NCBI GenBank assembly: GCA_934045075.1
Contig: OW203751.1
Coordinates: 6,397,822-6,461,821 of the forward strand
DNA: 64,000 nt
Source of the DNA: Yponomeuta sedellus
Lineage: Eukaryota; Arthropoda; Insecta; Lepidoptera; Yponomeutidae
Direction: 5' to 3'
Shown: positions 9,975 to 19,625 of the stretch, one piece after another
Layout: every line of letters starts with the position of its first letter
Position numbering within the stretch: the stretch's first letter is position 1
The notes under the pieces: generated by a model
Seen by the model: only the letters and a program-made list of their open reading frames with translations
Told to the model about the DNA's origin: nothing
The model's database searches: none
Translations under genes and position numbers: made by a program

Positions 9975-10502
9975 TGTTAAGCCTTTTTCAATTTCAGAAA
10001 TAGGTTCTAAGAGATCTATGTTACGTCGGGAATCCCTTAACACTTTACGAATTTCTCGTCTATCATAGGGTGATATACCCTTTTCTTTCCTTGGGAAGAA
10101 AATTTTGACAATTATCTAATCAAATCAACGTAATAAAATATATTTTTTATATAATTTAAATTACAGACATAAAGAGAAAAAAAATTTCTCCAATTTCACC
10201 ATACGATATGGCGTTAAAGCTACTTAATTAATCTTATCTAAGGGAAAAAGGACTGGCAACCAAGAGGAAATGCGTACTTCAATGTAATTGATGATGAGTA
10301 CTCGTTGAGACTAAGAACTATCAATCTATGACTCACATAAGCAGCATCTCTGGATCGCCGTTGATCACCGAAGTTTGGGTGACGTCCTGGGTCCTTCCAA
10401 CAGCCTGGGTCCTCGTAGATTCTGGATAGCGAACTCGTCGGCAAAACGACTATCAGGATGCGAGTTTTCACGGCGATTCGCGATTCACACACTGACTTCA
10501 CT
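9975..10502 (-). other. Errantivirus 5' leader
   Basis: Region between primer site and gag. It contains a short leader ATG and a consensus splice donor (10347..10331) and otherwise no long conserved frame. Confidence 0.6.
10331..10347 (-). promoter_or_regulatory. Candidate env start codon and splice donor
   Basis: In sense orientation an ATG at 10347 is followed 11 bases later by the donor GTGAGT (10336..10331). The coding piece stops in phase 2, exactly what the acceptor at 5126..5125 requires, and it would add a start and hydrophobic residues to the env signal peptide. Unspliced, the ATG meets TGA after four codons. A subgenomic env mRNA with a leader start codon is known for some errantiviruses. 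This junction is inferred. Confidence 0.6.
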
Positions 10503-10520
10503 ATCCTACCGGCTGCGCCA
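10503..10520 (-). other. Primer binding site, tRNA-Ser
   Basis: In sense orientation TGGCGCAGCCGGTAGGAT is complementary to the 3' end of insect tRNA-Ser including CCA. Its first base is the last base of the 5' LTR, the usual errantivirus arrangement. Confidence 0.85.
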
Positions 10521-10840
10521 AATATGGACTTGGCCGTCGGAGAGGATTTTTAAAAAACAAGACAAAGTTCAACTCGATGTTGATTTAATTAACTCTCGAT
10601 TGAATTACATAAATTATACTATTAAATTAAATACTAAGTTATTCTATTGATCACGATGATCAGGGATGTCCTCGCGCTACCAGCGGTGGTGCGGCAAAGG
10701 CTTCGGGGCTGCTCGCGGAGACCTCACATTGAGTGTTTGCTTGCTCAGCATCTAGATTTGGCAATCCTTCTGATGATTCATATTATATTGGGAATCTGCC
10801 TTTGTTATATTGCAACCGGTGCAGGTACGGACTCGTAACA
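10520..10840 (-). repeat. Errantivirus 5' LTR
   Basis: Identical to 3084..3404 over 321 bases; flanked outside by the target duplication GCTT at 10841..10844. Confidence 0.92.
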
Positions 10841-10844
10841 GCTT

Positions 10845-11131
10845 CCATTTTGACAGTTTACAAATCATCTGTTAATGTTTTAACGGACCTCAAAAACAAT
10901 GATTAAAGTCGCTAATGAAGATAACGGTCCATTAGAGCAGGGTGGAACGATCGACGGCCTTAACAGTCCGTTACAAGATTTAATAGATTGTTAAATTAAC
11001 TAACAGAGTACGGTGAAAAAAGGTCTAAAGCTCACAACAATGTAAAATCAAAAGAGAGCGGGGGCAATGTGTCCTTTCTTTCACTCCGTAATTTCACTCA
11101 ACATTTTTCTCTTCATAGAAATGTACAAAGC
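10845..11131. other. Intron sequence, nothing recognised
   Basis: AT-rich sequence of CCDC51 intron 3 without ORF or recognised repeat. Confidence 0.5.
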
Positions 11132-11220
11132 CCTGTCAGAGGCCTTATGGAAAGAGTATGTAATCACTATTATGGGCGGCTTGATAACTTCGGACAGTAG
11201 GGCCGCCACTGTCATAGTCA
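11132..11220 (+). repeat. SINE-5S middle fragment, interrupted
   Basis: Contains GTCAGAGGCCTTATGG and TATGGGCGGCTTGATAACTT followed by a degenerate GGCCGCCACTGTC. These are internal blocks of the 5S-like repeat, separated by a short insertion. Confidence 0.55.
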
Positions 11221-11229
11221 GTCAATATC

Positions 11230-11494
11230 TTCAGTCTGGTTAGATTGACGGCAGACTTTGATTGTTGCCAGACTGATGAAGCGTCAAAATATCCAAATAT
11301 CCGTCAGTCTGGTCCATCAGTGCACTGAAAAGACATTCAGTCTGCTGTTAGTCTAACCAGACTGATGGAATTGACTGACGCCAGACTGAACGTGTAAACT
11401 CCGTCTTTGATGCATCACCAGTCTGGCATCAATCCGAGCTAGATCAAGGTCACGGACTGAACTGACGCCAGACTGAACGTGTAAACTCCGTCTT
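11230..11494. repeat. Cluster of CAGTCTGG/CCAGACTG motifs
   Basis: The octamer or a near match occurs about eight times in both orientations. A 34-bp block beginning ACTGACGCCAGACTGAACG is repeated exactly at 11374..11407 and 11461..11494. No coding potential is seen. Confidence 0.6.
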
Positions 11495-11499
11495 ACATT

Positions 11500-11608
11500 T
11501 CTCCACCAGATAGGACGTGCCCCCCTCCCCCTCCCGTGGTGGAGAACCTACCCATACTGCGATGCAGGAAGAGACCCAGCAGTGGGGGCATACAAACGGT
11601 TGATACCG
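11500..11608 (+). repeat. SINE-5S 3' fragment next to a splice donor
   Basis: Shows GTGGTGGAG, a degenerate middle, GATGCAGGAAGAGACCC, CAGCAGTGGGGGCATACAAA and GGTTGAT. It ends about 11 bases from the CCDC51 exon 3 donor, antisense to that gene. Confidence 0.65.
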
Positions 11609-11620
11609 TACCATACTCAC

Positions 11621-11783
11621 CAAATATAGAAGCGACGATGTACCAGTACTTGTTTCTCTCAGCATGTGCGCGTTCCCTCTCGTGACCCAACTTGACGGCG
11701 GCCGACATCGTGGCGAACAGTTCACGCTCCTCCCTTTCGGATTCGTTGAAGAGGAGCCTTAGCGAGCGCTCTTGGATTATCAG
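11621..11783 (-). CDS. CCDC51: CCDC51/MITOK homologue, exon 3
   Basis: This 163-base exon starts after ATTCCAG (phase 0) and ends on one base of a split Gly codon before GTGAGT. It encodes LIIQERSLRLLFNESE, then ELFATMSAAVKLGHERERAH and AERNKYWYIVASIF. The pattern SAAVxxxHExERxxAERxKxW just before the membrane segment is diagnostic for CCDC51. The region is a charged coiled coil on the matrix side in the human protein. The next exon continues the motif in frame. Confidence 0.78.
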
Positions 11784-11924
11784 CTGGAATCATCAGAAGC
11801 AGTGTTTTAGGGTTCCCGCCCGCTGGTGGGGTGCCGGGGAAGGTGGAAGCTGGCAACACAGAAGGTTGTGGGATGTTCAGTAGTTGACAAGTAGTAGCTG
11901 ATTTCGCTTGTTTGATTGGTCGCT
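11784..11924. other. Intron flank of exon 3
   Basis: Pyrimidine-poor acceptor region followed by non-coding sequence; nothing else seen. Confidence 0.4.
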
Positions 11925-12075
11925 CAAATGAGTGAGTGGGTGATTGAGTGAATGGGTAAGTGTGTGTGTGTAAGTGTGTGAGTGAGTGATTGATTGGATG
12001 ATTGATTGATTATTTGATTGATGGACTGACTGACTGATTGAATGATACATGACCGAGCGGTCGATCGATTCATTG
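11925..12075. repeat. Degenerate (TGAG/TGAT)n simple repeat
   Basis: Imperfect tetranucleotide tract of TGAGTGAG, TGTGTGTG and TGATTGAT units. The ORF on its opposite strand is a repeat artefact. Confidence 0.75.
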
Positions 12076-12089
12076 ATTGACAGTTATAA

Positions 12090-12284
12090 CATATTTTAAA
12101 CTTTCGCGACTTGTACACACATAGTAGGAATATTTTCGGGGCTTAATCACGTAGTTTAGATTAAGAAACACATTTTTTTTTATCGGGAATGTGGTTTCAA
12201 ACTGTCGCAAACGTGGGATCCGGTCATCAAGATGTGTTCGAGTGGAAAAAAGTCGCATGGCTTATCGTCCGACATTGTCAGTGT
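12090..12284 (+). repeat. Dispersed repeat arm flanking the Polinton
   Basis: The block ATAGTAGGAATATTTTCGGG with GCTTAATCACGTAGT recurs in inverted form at 26200..26245. The Polinton therefore inserted between two inverted arms of an older repeat. Confidence 0.55.
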
Positions 12285-12691
12285 AGTGTGAGTAGTAGGA
12301 GAACCACAGTTCTGGCGCACTGACCTCCCGCTCTCCCAAGGGTCCCCCCTTTGGTTCAGAAAGTCGCGAAAGTTTGGGAAGCGGGTCCAAAAAAAAAAAA
12401 AAAGAAAGTTTGGTGTCTAATCCCACTAAATCGGGTGCGCTGAATCGATTGCACTCACTCCCAGAGCTCTAGGATAAGCGGTTTCGGAGATAGAAATATC
12501 GTGCCATGGTGATTAAGATAATGGTATAATCACCTCATTAACAAAGCGATGTTTTCGTTTGGGCGTTATGATCGAGCAGGTCATTAGGGCTCAGGGATCG
12601 AGCAGGTCATTAGGGCTCAGGTGACTTGTTAGTCACCACAATGACTACACATTTTGTTTCTTATAACTCTTTCTTCATTTATTTTTATACA

Positions 12692-13132
12692 TCACATAAA
12701 GCATAAATTAAACCAATCTTTCAGCATTACATCATTTCGAACGGTATTCTCAGTGAAAATATTTATAAAATTATCTAAACTCCTTCCACTATACTTATGG
12801 GCTAAGTACATCACGCAGTATTCTCCACAAACTGATGTTAACTCATTCTGCAAAATTGCGTTGTTATATCGCCATTGTTTACTATTTCTCAGTATAAACC
12901 TATGATAGGCTCCTGATGGCTTGCGACCGTATGAATCGAAGTATTCTCCAGTTCGATTTGCATCAATATGAATAGCCACCCAGTGAGATCCGGGCTGTGT
13001 GTCTGGATCAAAATTTCCTATCAAATACATTGGTACCTCTACTACCACAGGAATGCGGTTGGCGGCATACACATTATACCTCATCAGCGGATTTATTTTA
13101 TATAAACAATCTTGTATGTCTATGGTATCCAT
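12692..13132 (-). CDS. PRO: Adenovirus-type cysteine protease (left TIR copy)
   Basis: 146 residues from the ATG at 13132; an extension to 13141 would need a TTG start. The adenain pattern is complete: catalytic His in GSHWVAIHI (residue 50), acidic residue in EYFDSYGR (Asp66), Gln of the oxyanion hole in AILQNE (Gln95) and nucleophile Cys in SVCGEYCVMYL (Cys102). The Gln-to-Cys spacing of seven equals that of adenain. In Polintons and adenoviruses this enzyme processes virion proteins. It is transcribed outward, diverging from the gene at 13569. The right-TIR copy is identical in protein sequence. Confidence 0.9.
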   Translation of the reverse strand: MDTIDIQDCLYKINPLMRYNVYAANRIPVVVEVPMYLIGNFDPDTQPGSHWVAIHIDANRTGEYFDSYGRKPSGAYHRFILRNSKQWRYNNAILQNELTSVCGEYCVMYLAHKYSGRSLDNFINIFTENTVRNDVMLKDWFNLCFM

Positions 13133-13568
13133 GGTCAACAAATTGTTATACGTGTAACTGATTCAAAGATCTTTTGTATTGTGTAAATCCTGGAAGTGAT
13201 TCACTTATTTTTGTGGTCCGTATTCTCTGACCTACCTATACCATTACTTTTGATACTTACTGACGTCATTGGATGCTTTGCAACAATCTCATTAGTTATA
13301 GTGCACCGCTTCCGACGATGGAAAGTTTAAAACATTAGATGTTTGCGTAAATGCAATTAGCAATCAACTATCTGGTTTCCAAATGTTACCAATAATCATC
13401 TTGTTTCGTTCAACATCATTACTGACTAGGTTTAAACAAGATTAATAACGAGCAAAACTGACTATATAACGGCTTCCACGGGTCTGAGTACGATACAGTT
13501 TCTATCACCAACACGGTGAAGTCTTAAGTGAATCAGCGCAATCATCTCTGCACTCTATCCAACACACC
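13133..13568. promoter_or_regulatory. Divergent promoter region in left TIR
   Basis: About 430 bp between divergent start codons. A TATA-like TATATAA at 13463..13469 lies about 100 bases before the plus-strand start at 13569. The mirrored copy is at 24804..25240. Confidence 0.5.
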
Positions 13569-14127
13569 ATGGAGGTAAGTCACAAATTTTGTTTTTTATA
13601 TGTACTCTCTCAATAGCAAGGCAATAATTTATGTAGATATAATAATTATTCATTGTTCTTTACAGAATTTTTCATCTGATCTCATCGTCGATGAAGAAAA
13701 TACATTTAAGAATTACTACTATCCAACTCTTTCTGATGAGGAGGAGGACTCAAGACAAAATCGTAAGAGAAGTAACAGTGCAGACAGCAGCTTTGATAAG
13801 TTATTTGAGGTGCCAGCAAAAAAACATAAAAGCAAGAGTTCATCAACAGTCGGTCGGGCGAATAGTGAAGGCGGCGTGTCTTACATATCAACAAACGTAG
13901 ATGACGGTCGAGAAGCGACTCATCTGATAAAAATTGAAATATACGACGTGAGAAAACTCGTCAAAATTCCACCCTCTCAGCACTGGAAACATGCCAATGT
14001 GCGAGTGAAATACTACTGCAAAGGTGTAAATAATAAACACCTAGGTAAAACCAAAGAGGTGGTTCATACAATCACCAAAGAAATCAGCACAACTCAAGAC
14101 TGCCGGAACTATTCCTATAGTAACTAA
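13569..14127 (+). CDS. Spliced TIR gene of unknown function (left copy)
   Basis: A two-codon first exon (ATG GAG, 13569..13574) is followed by a GTAAGT donor, a 91-base intron (13575..13665) ending TTCTTTACAG, and exon 2 (13666..14127) in frame, giving 155 residues. If the intron is retained, a frame opens at 13600 instead. The N-terminal half is acidic then basic with Ser-rich stretches (DEEEDSRQNRKRSNSADSS, KKHKSKSSS), suggesting a nuclear protein. The C-terminal half (LIKIEIYDVRKLVKIPP, HWKHANVRVKYYCKG) looks folded. I do not recognise the family. The mirror copy differs by one Ser/Thr change. Confidence 0.75.
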
Positions 14128-14249
14128 GGGATTTTTACTTAGTTATTACTTAATGACCTATTCTTATTATTGAAAACAAATTGTAAGTGTACTAATGTGG
14201 ATCGTATCTAAGTGATTAGTTAACTCGTTGAATTCCATTAGGCTAGAAT

Positions 14250-14257
14250 TATAAAAG
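14250..14257 (+). promoter_or_regulatory. TATA box of the polymerase gene
   Basis: TATAAAAG lies 76 bases before the ATG at 14326, just inside the left TIR boundary. No other promoter element was assigned. Confidence 0.6.
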
Positions 14258-14325
14258 CCGAATGAAGCTACAGATATTGTAATAGTTCAAGAGTATCACT
14301 GTTCTGAGGTACACTATCGTTAACT

Positions 14326-17300
14326 ATGAACGGTCACGATAAAGTTTGTGTTAGTGCATTTTTTGTGTCTAATAATGTTCAAAGTGCTCTGTGTGATTCA
14401 TCATTTGATGAAGAAATGTCTGCTGCGTGTGTGATGCTAGAAAATAGCTCCATCAGTGACTCGTTTGATAAAGAAATGGCAGATCTTTGCGCGGCAGTTG
14501 AAGACAATATTGATGTGGAAGATCTAGCTCTATATGACCTGTGTGTCTCTGTGGAGAAAAGTCTCAAGTAAGTAACCGTTTATTTATAAATTTTCCTCAA
14601 CCAATCAGCATGTAATCGTCAACTGCTGGTCAAAGGTCTCCCTCAAGGCATGCCTCTTCCCTCAACAGCCTCTAAGTTTCCTTGACTTTCCTCAACAACT
14701 CGAAATGATAACGTACACAAATTTCAACGCGTTTTATCTTTGTTTTAGTGATACACCTCAAGTTGGTCGAGGACAAAAAAGAAAAAATGCTGCGGAACTG
14801 AGCAGCCATGACAAGAAGTCAAGACAATCTCCAGAGCCCTCTACATCTGCAACTGTAAACGTGAGCAACAATCGTGATGGAGCTGACAGTTTGAAAGTGG
14901 AGTGCACCACTTGTCAGGTTTTTGTGACCAAAAGGTACCTTACTAATCACTACAAAAGTAATCTTCACAAAAATAATGTTCTCAAATCAAATCATGCGTT
15001 ATCCAATGTCACACTCGTTGAAAGTGCATTCAGACATAGGATACTAACTTACAAAATTTTATCACATTGTGATAAGACAAAAGGAGAGTTTGAAACTCCA
15101 GAAGCATTTTTAAATTCCATTAAAGACACTGTTTCAACTTTGATTAGTGAATGTACCAAAGAACTTAGAAACTTCAAAGTCAATTTCATTTTGCATGCTG
15201 ATTTTGTACAAGAGACAAAAGACATCAAAAACACATTTGATTTTCAAACATGTAACTTCATCTTAAGTGAATCTGATGATCTAGACATTTTTATATCTAA
15301 TTTACGAGATGTAATTGTTGAAAAAGTTAGTAACTTTGAAAAGAAAGACAGTGGTTGGTCCCTCAAGGAAATTAAACATATGGAAATGAATGTTAATAAA
15401 TACACACCCCTACGAGGATCATCATACATCCCATTACCCAGGGATATTTTGCTTAAAAAAGCAATTATCAATGTGCAAAATAATGATAACCAATGTTTCA
15501 AGTGGGCGTTGCTTTCAGCCCTTTTTCCAGTACAAAAAAGTTCAGATAGGGTGACATCATACAGCAGACACAGCAACAAAATAAAATTTGGCAATGTATC
15601 ACTTCCAATAAAACTGAAAGATATCAGCAAAATAGAAACCCTTAACAATATTAGCATCAACGTATTTGGCTTAGAATACAATGAACGTTCAAAGACACAC
15701 ACAGTTGTAGGTCCACTTCATTTCACAAAATCCCGTAAATCAACTCATGTTAATTTGCTATTAATTACTAATGGCACGAACAGTCACTATTGCTACATTA
15801 AAAACTTGTCTCGATTAGTAAGTAAACAAGTAAAAAAATCAGATGGTGCAATTCATATCTGCGATGGTTGTTTGATATACTTTTCATCTCGTGATATATT
15901 AGAAACTCATCAAACGACAGATTGCAGACATATTCGGACTGATTTACCTAGTCCGGAAAGTAAACGTAAAAATTGGCTTGGTGAGCTGACACCAAACAAT
16001 TTATTAAGTTTTGATAATTATCAAAATAAAATGAAAGTCCCGTTTGTAGTCTACGGTGATTTTGAGGCGTTTTTAAATCCAATTGATTCATGTTCCAACG
16101 ATCCATCTAAGTCACATACAACAAATGTTCAAAAACATGAAGTGTATAGCTTTGGTTACTACATCAAATGTTCGTATGATAATAGCCTATCCAAATATGA
16201 AACATATAGCGGTCCCAATTGTGCACAGATATTTATGGAAAGATTATTGACTGACATTAAACAAATATGTAGTAGAAACAGTTTTCAAAAGTGCCCCAAT
16301 CCATTATCTATTGAGACTCGGAGCATTGTATCACAAACCTCCACCTGTTTCATATGTGAGAGGGCACTAGATCAAAATAAAGTGATTGATTACGATTGGT
16401 ACACTGGTGACTTTAGAGGTGTTGGACATCAGATATGCATCGATAAATTTCATGCGCCACGCTACATTCCTGTATTTTTACATAACCTCAGTAACTATGA
16501 TGCTCACTTCATTGTTCATGCTCTAAATTTAGTACAAGGTGAAATTCAAATTATACCTCAAAACAAGGAAAAATATATTTCCTTTTCAAAACTCTTGCAC
16601 ATTAACAATCAAACTGTAAGCTTACGGTTCGTTGATTCTTTCAAGTTCCTATCGTGTAGTCTAGATAAATTAGCAAGAAATCTCAAAGATGAACAATTTG
16701 TTGATCTAAAAAAATCCTTCCCGTCTCCGGATGATTTCTCGCGATTAAAAAGAAAAGGGGTTTATCCTTATGAATATATGACATCGTTCGAAACTTTGAA
16801 GTTGACTTCTCTTCCCAACAAAGAAAAATTTTATAGCTCCCTTACAAATTGCAACGTCTCGGTTGATGACTACTCTCACGCTCAAGATGTGTGGCAACAC
16901 TTCGAATGTCACAACATGTCAGATTACTCGAACCTATATTTAAAAACAGATGTACTACTTTTGACTGATGTTTTTGAAAACTTTCGCGAGTTATGTTTGA
17001 AAACTTATGATTTAGATCCCGCTCATTATTATACTGCTCCAGGATTGAGCTGGGATGCGATGTTGAAATATACAAAGATCGAACTAGAACTATTAACGGA
17101 CTTTGAGAAAATTGCGTTCGTTAAGTCTGGTATAAGGGGTGGTGTATCTCAATGCAGTAATCGGCATGCTAAAGCAAACAACAAATTTATGGATGATTAT
17201 GATAAGGATTTACCAAGCTCATTTTTAGCTTACTTTGATGCTAACAATTTGTATGGTTGGGCCATGTCACAGATGTTACCGACTGGAGGGTTTAAATGGG

Positions 17301-18445
17301 TGGATGCGAATGTTGATTTTAATACATCAGATACCTCTGATGTTGGTTACATATTAGAAGTGGACTTAGAATATCCCAAAGAGCTTCATGACCAACATTC
17401 TGATTTACCGCTTTGTCCTGAAAACCTTTGCTTTGGAGTTAGTAGAGAGGTAAAGTTAATATCAAATTTGTGTAGTAAAACCAAATACGTAATTCATTAC
17501 AGAAACTTGAAACAGTGTTTGGAAATGGGTTTGAAATTACTCAAAGTACATAGAATACTACAGTTTAACCAAAGTGCATGTTTGAAGAAATACATTGATT
17601 TGAATACACATTTGAGATCATTATCCCAATCAGGTTTTGAAAAAGACTTTTATAAGTTAATGAATAATTCAGTTTTTGGAAAGACCATGGAAAACATTGA
17701 AAAACGGGTAAATGTAAAATTATTAACTCACTGGGAAAATGAAGGTAAAGTCCTGGGTGCAGAGACTTTGATTGCTCGACCTGAGTTCCATAGTCTTTCC
17801 ATATTTTCGGACTCGCTTGTAGCCGTTCAGATGAACAAGATTAAGCTAGTTTATAATAAACCAATATATTTAGGTTTTTGCATTTTGGATATATCAAAAA
17901 CTTTGATGTATAATTTTCATTATACTTATATGATGCAAAAGTTTGTTAACAAAATAAAATTATTGTATACGGATACAGACAGTCTGATTTATCAAATATT
18001 CACAAATGATTTGTATGCCGACATCAAACCCGATTTAAATGAATATTTTGATACATCGGATTATCCGAGCGACAATGTATTTGGATACCCTCAAATAAAT
18101 AGAAAAAAGTTAGGTTTCTTCAAGGATGAAAATAATGGCAAAATATTTCGGGAATTTGTTGGATTGAGATCGAAAATGTATGCAATTGATATTGAAAATA
18201 AAATCGCAGCGAAAGCCAAAGGTGTTAATAAATGTGTTACGAAATCTATGACTATTAATAACTATAAGTCCTGTTTGTTTGATAATGATGTTAAGATTTG
18301 TGAAATGTACAGGTTTAGGTCAATAAAACATGTAATATTCACCCAAAAAATTAATAAAACATGTTTATCATCGAATGATACTAAACGACATATTCTACCA
18401 AATCGTGTTGACACACTACCTTGGGGTCATTACAAGATAGTATAG
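14326..18445 (+). CDS. POLB: Protein-primed DNA polymerase B, two exons
   Basis: Exon 1 (14326..14567) ends at a GTAAGT donor. The intron is 14568..14748, ending TTTGTTTTAG. Exon 2 is 14749..18445. The phases fit (2 plus 1), giving about 1,312 residues. Retained intron sequence offers an alternative ATG at 14705. Motifs: a C2H2-like finger (CTTCQVFV, H..H) near 132; exonuclease motifs GDFEAF (~518), HNLSNYDAHF (~659), YLKTDVLLLTD (~811); polymerase motifs A YFDANNLYGWA (~909), B KLMNNSVFGKTMEN (~1050) and C YTDTDSL (~1154). Size and motif spacing fit Polinton pPolB, which replicates the linear element from a terminal protein. Exon 1 is acidic with repeated SFDxEM units. Confidence 0.92.
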
Positions 18446-18631
18446 TTAGCATATAGGTTTTAAGTAATAGTTTGTAATGTTGTATATTTATAAGATAAAC
18501 TAATTTGTATAAATTTATTATTAAGTGTGTATATTATGCCAAGTTTGATGTTGGATAAATAAATATATTGTTTTACTAAGCTCACCTCACTTCTTTGATT
18601 TCTTTCTTACGACTCACACGTATAACCCATA
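18446..18631 (+). other. Short AT-rich spacer before the ATPase gene
   Basis: Contains AATAAATA-type polyadenylation signals for the polymerase transcript near 18558 and probably the promoter for the following cluster; no ORF. Confidence 0.45.
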
Positions 18632-19291
18632 ATGATTCATTTTAATCATCCTTTTACTGCCATAGTGGCGGGGCCAAGTGGTTGTGGTAAATCTAACTTC
18701 GTTACGAATTTCCTTCAAAATATAAAAGATATGTGTAACAAGGAGTTTTCCCAAATAATGTGGTGCTATGATGAAATGCAACCTTTGTATAATTTAAGTA
18801 ACGTCATCTATCATCGAGGACTACCTGACATGGGTATGTTTGATGGAAAAGAACCGTATCTTATAATTATTGATGACTTAATGAGAGAATCAGATGGACG
18901 CATCGTTGATCTATTTACTAAAGGAAGCCATCATAGAAATTTAAGTGTATTCTACATATCACAAAATTTATTTCATCAAGGTAAAGGTCAAAGAGATATA
19001 TCTTTGAATTCAAGCTACATTATTTATTTCAAAAATCCTCGTGATAAAACACAAGTTCGATACTTATCCAGACAAGTTTCTCCAGAGAATTTAAAGTTCA
19101 TCGAAGATGCATACAAAGATGCAACCAAAGATGCTCATGGTTATTTAATGATAGATCTGAAACAAAATACAAACGATATTTGTCGTTTTAAGACTAATGT
19201 ATTTCCGTTTGATGGCAACTGCATAGTATATGTACCTAAAAAAGAATTCAAATACATAAGGCATCAGCAAATTTCAATCATTCATGAATAA
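18632..19291 (+). CDS. ATP: Genome-packaging ATPase (A32/FtsK-HerA type)
   Basis: 219 residues. Walker A AGPSGCGKS lies at residues 13 to 21 and Walker B YLIIIDDLM near 75 to 83, followed by SHHRNLSVFYISQNLFHQG, the sensor-like stretch conserved in Polinton and virophage packaging ATPases. The expected role is pumping element DNA into capsids. The stop codon overlaps the next start (TAATG at 19289..19293). Confidence 0.9.
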   Translation: MIHFNHPFTAIVAGPSGCGKSNFVTNFLQNIKDMCNKEFSQIMWCYDEMQPLYNLSNVIYHRGLPDMGMFDGKEPYLIIIDDLMRESDGRIVDLFTKGSHHRNLSVFYISQNLFHQGKGQRDISLNSSYIIYFKNPRDKTQVRYLSRQVSPENLKFIEDAYKDATKDAHGYLMIDLKQNTNDICRFKTNVFPFDGNCIVYVPKKEFKYIRHQQISIIHE

Positions 19292-19620
19292 TGCATCATA
19301 GTGTCAAGACACATCAAGAGTTGTTAAGAGCTTTACATACTCTTAAACCAAAATATCGTAGAGTTTTATTAAAGGCCTGTCAAGAAGAAGAAATAAATTG
19401 CATTTGTGAATGTATACATAACGTTCTTCGTGGTAAAGTTCCTTTACAACCAAAAGAAAAATCTAAACTCGGTAAATACAAAAACGTTCTCCGAAAACTA
19501 TTACGTAAAGGAAAACACGCAACTAGAAAAAAAATTATTATACAAAAAGGAGGTGCATTTTTACCCATAATATTGGGATCAGTTTTAAGTGGGCTAGTAA
19601 GTTCGTTATTAAAAAGTTAA
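19291..19620 (+). CDS. Small basic protein with hydrophobic C-terminus
   Basis: 109 residues, start overlapping the ATPase stop by one base. The protein is helical, Lys/Arg-rich in the middle (KLGKYKNVLRKLLRKGKHA) and ends with KGGAFLPIILGSVLSGLVSSLL, a Gly-Gly patch followed by a hydrophobic segment. Position, charge and the Gly-Gly patch suggest a DNA-associated or membrane-active minor virion protein, possibly a protease substrate. The family is not recognised with certainty. Confidence 0.7.
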   Translation: MHHSVKTHQELLRALHTLKPKYRRVLLKACQEEEINCICECIHNVLRGKVPLQPKEKSKLGKYKNVLRKLLRKGKHATRKKIIIQKGGAFLPIILGSVLSGLVSSLLKS

Positions 19621-19625
19621 CCGAA

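Larger units (their letters stand above)
3084..10840 (-). mobile_element. Full-length errantivirus (env-bearing Ty3/gypsy)
   Basis: The 7,757-bp element has 321-bp LTRs that are identical by eye, a 4-bp target duplication GCTT (3080..3083 and 10841..10844), a tRNA-Ser primer site, a purine tract, and intact gag, pol and env frames. This layout is that of insect errantiviruses such as lepidopteran TED and Drosophila gypsy. It sits in CCDC51 intron 3 in the same orientation as the gene, so its LTR signals could interfere with host transcription. Identical LTRs imply a recent insertion. No frame-breaking mutation was noticed. Confidence 0.93.
12291..14186. repeat. Polinton left TIR (1,896 bp)
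   Basis: It pairs with 24186..26055 in inverted orientation and contains two genes. It is 26 bp longer than the right TIR because GATCGAGCAGGTCATTAGGG plus CTCAGG is tandemly duplicated (12570..12595 and 12596..12621). Other differences are single-base changes and homopolymer lengths. Confidence 0.93.

Noticed and set aside
14705..14748. Use of the ATG at 14705 as the polymerase start
   Set aside because: It lies inside a consensus intron whose flanking frames join in phase; kept only as an alternative.
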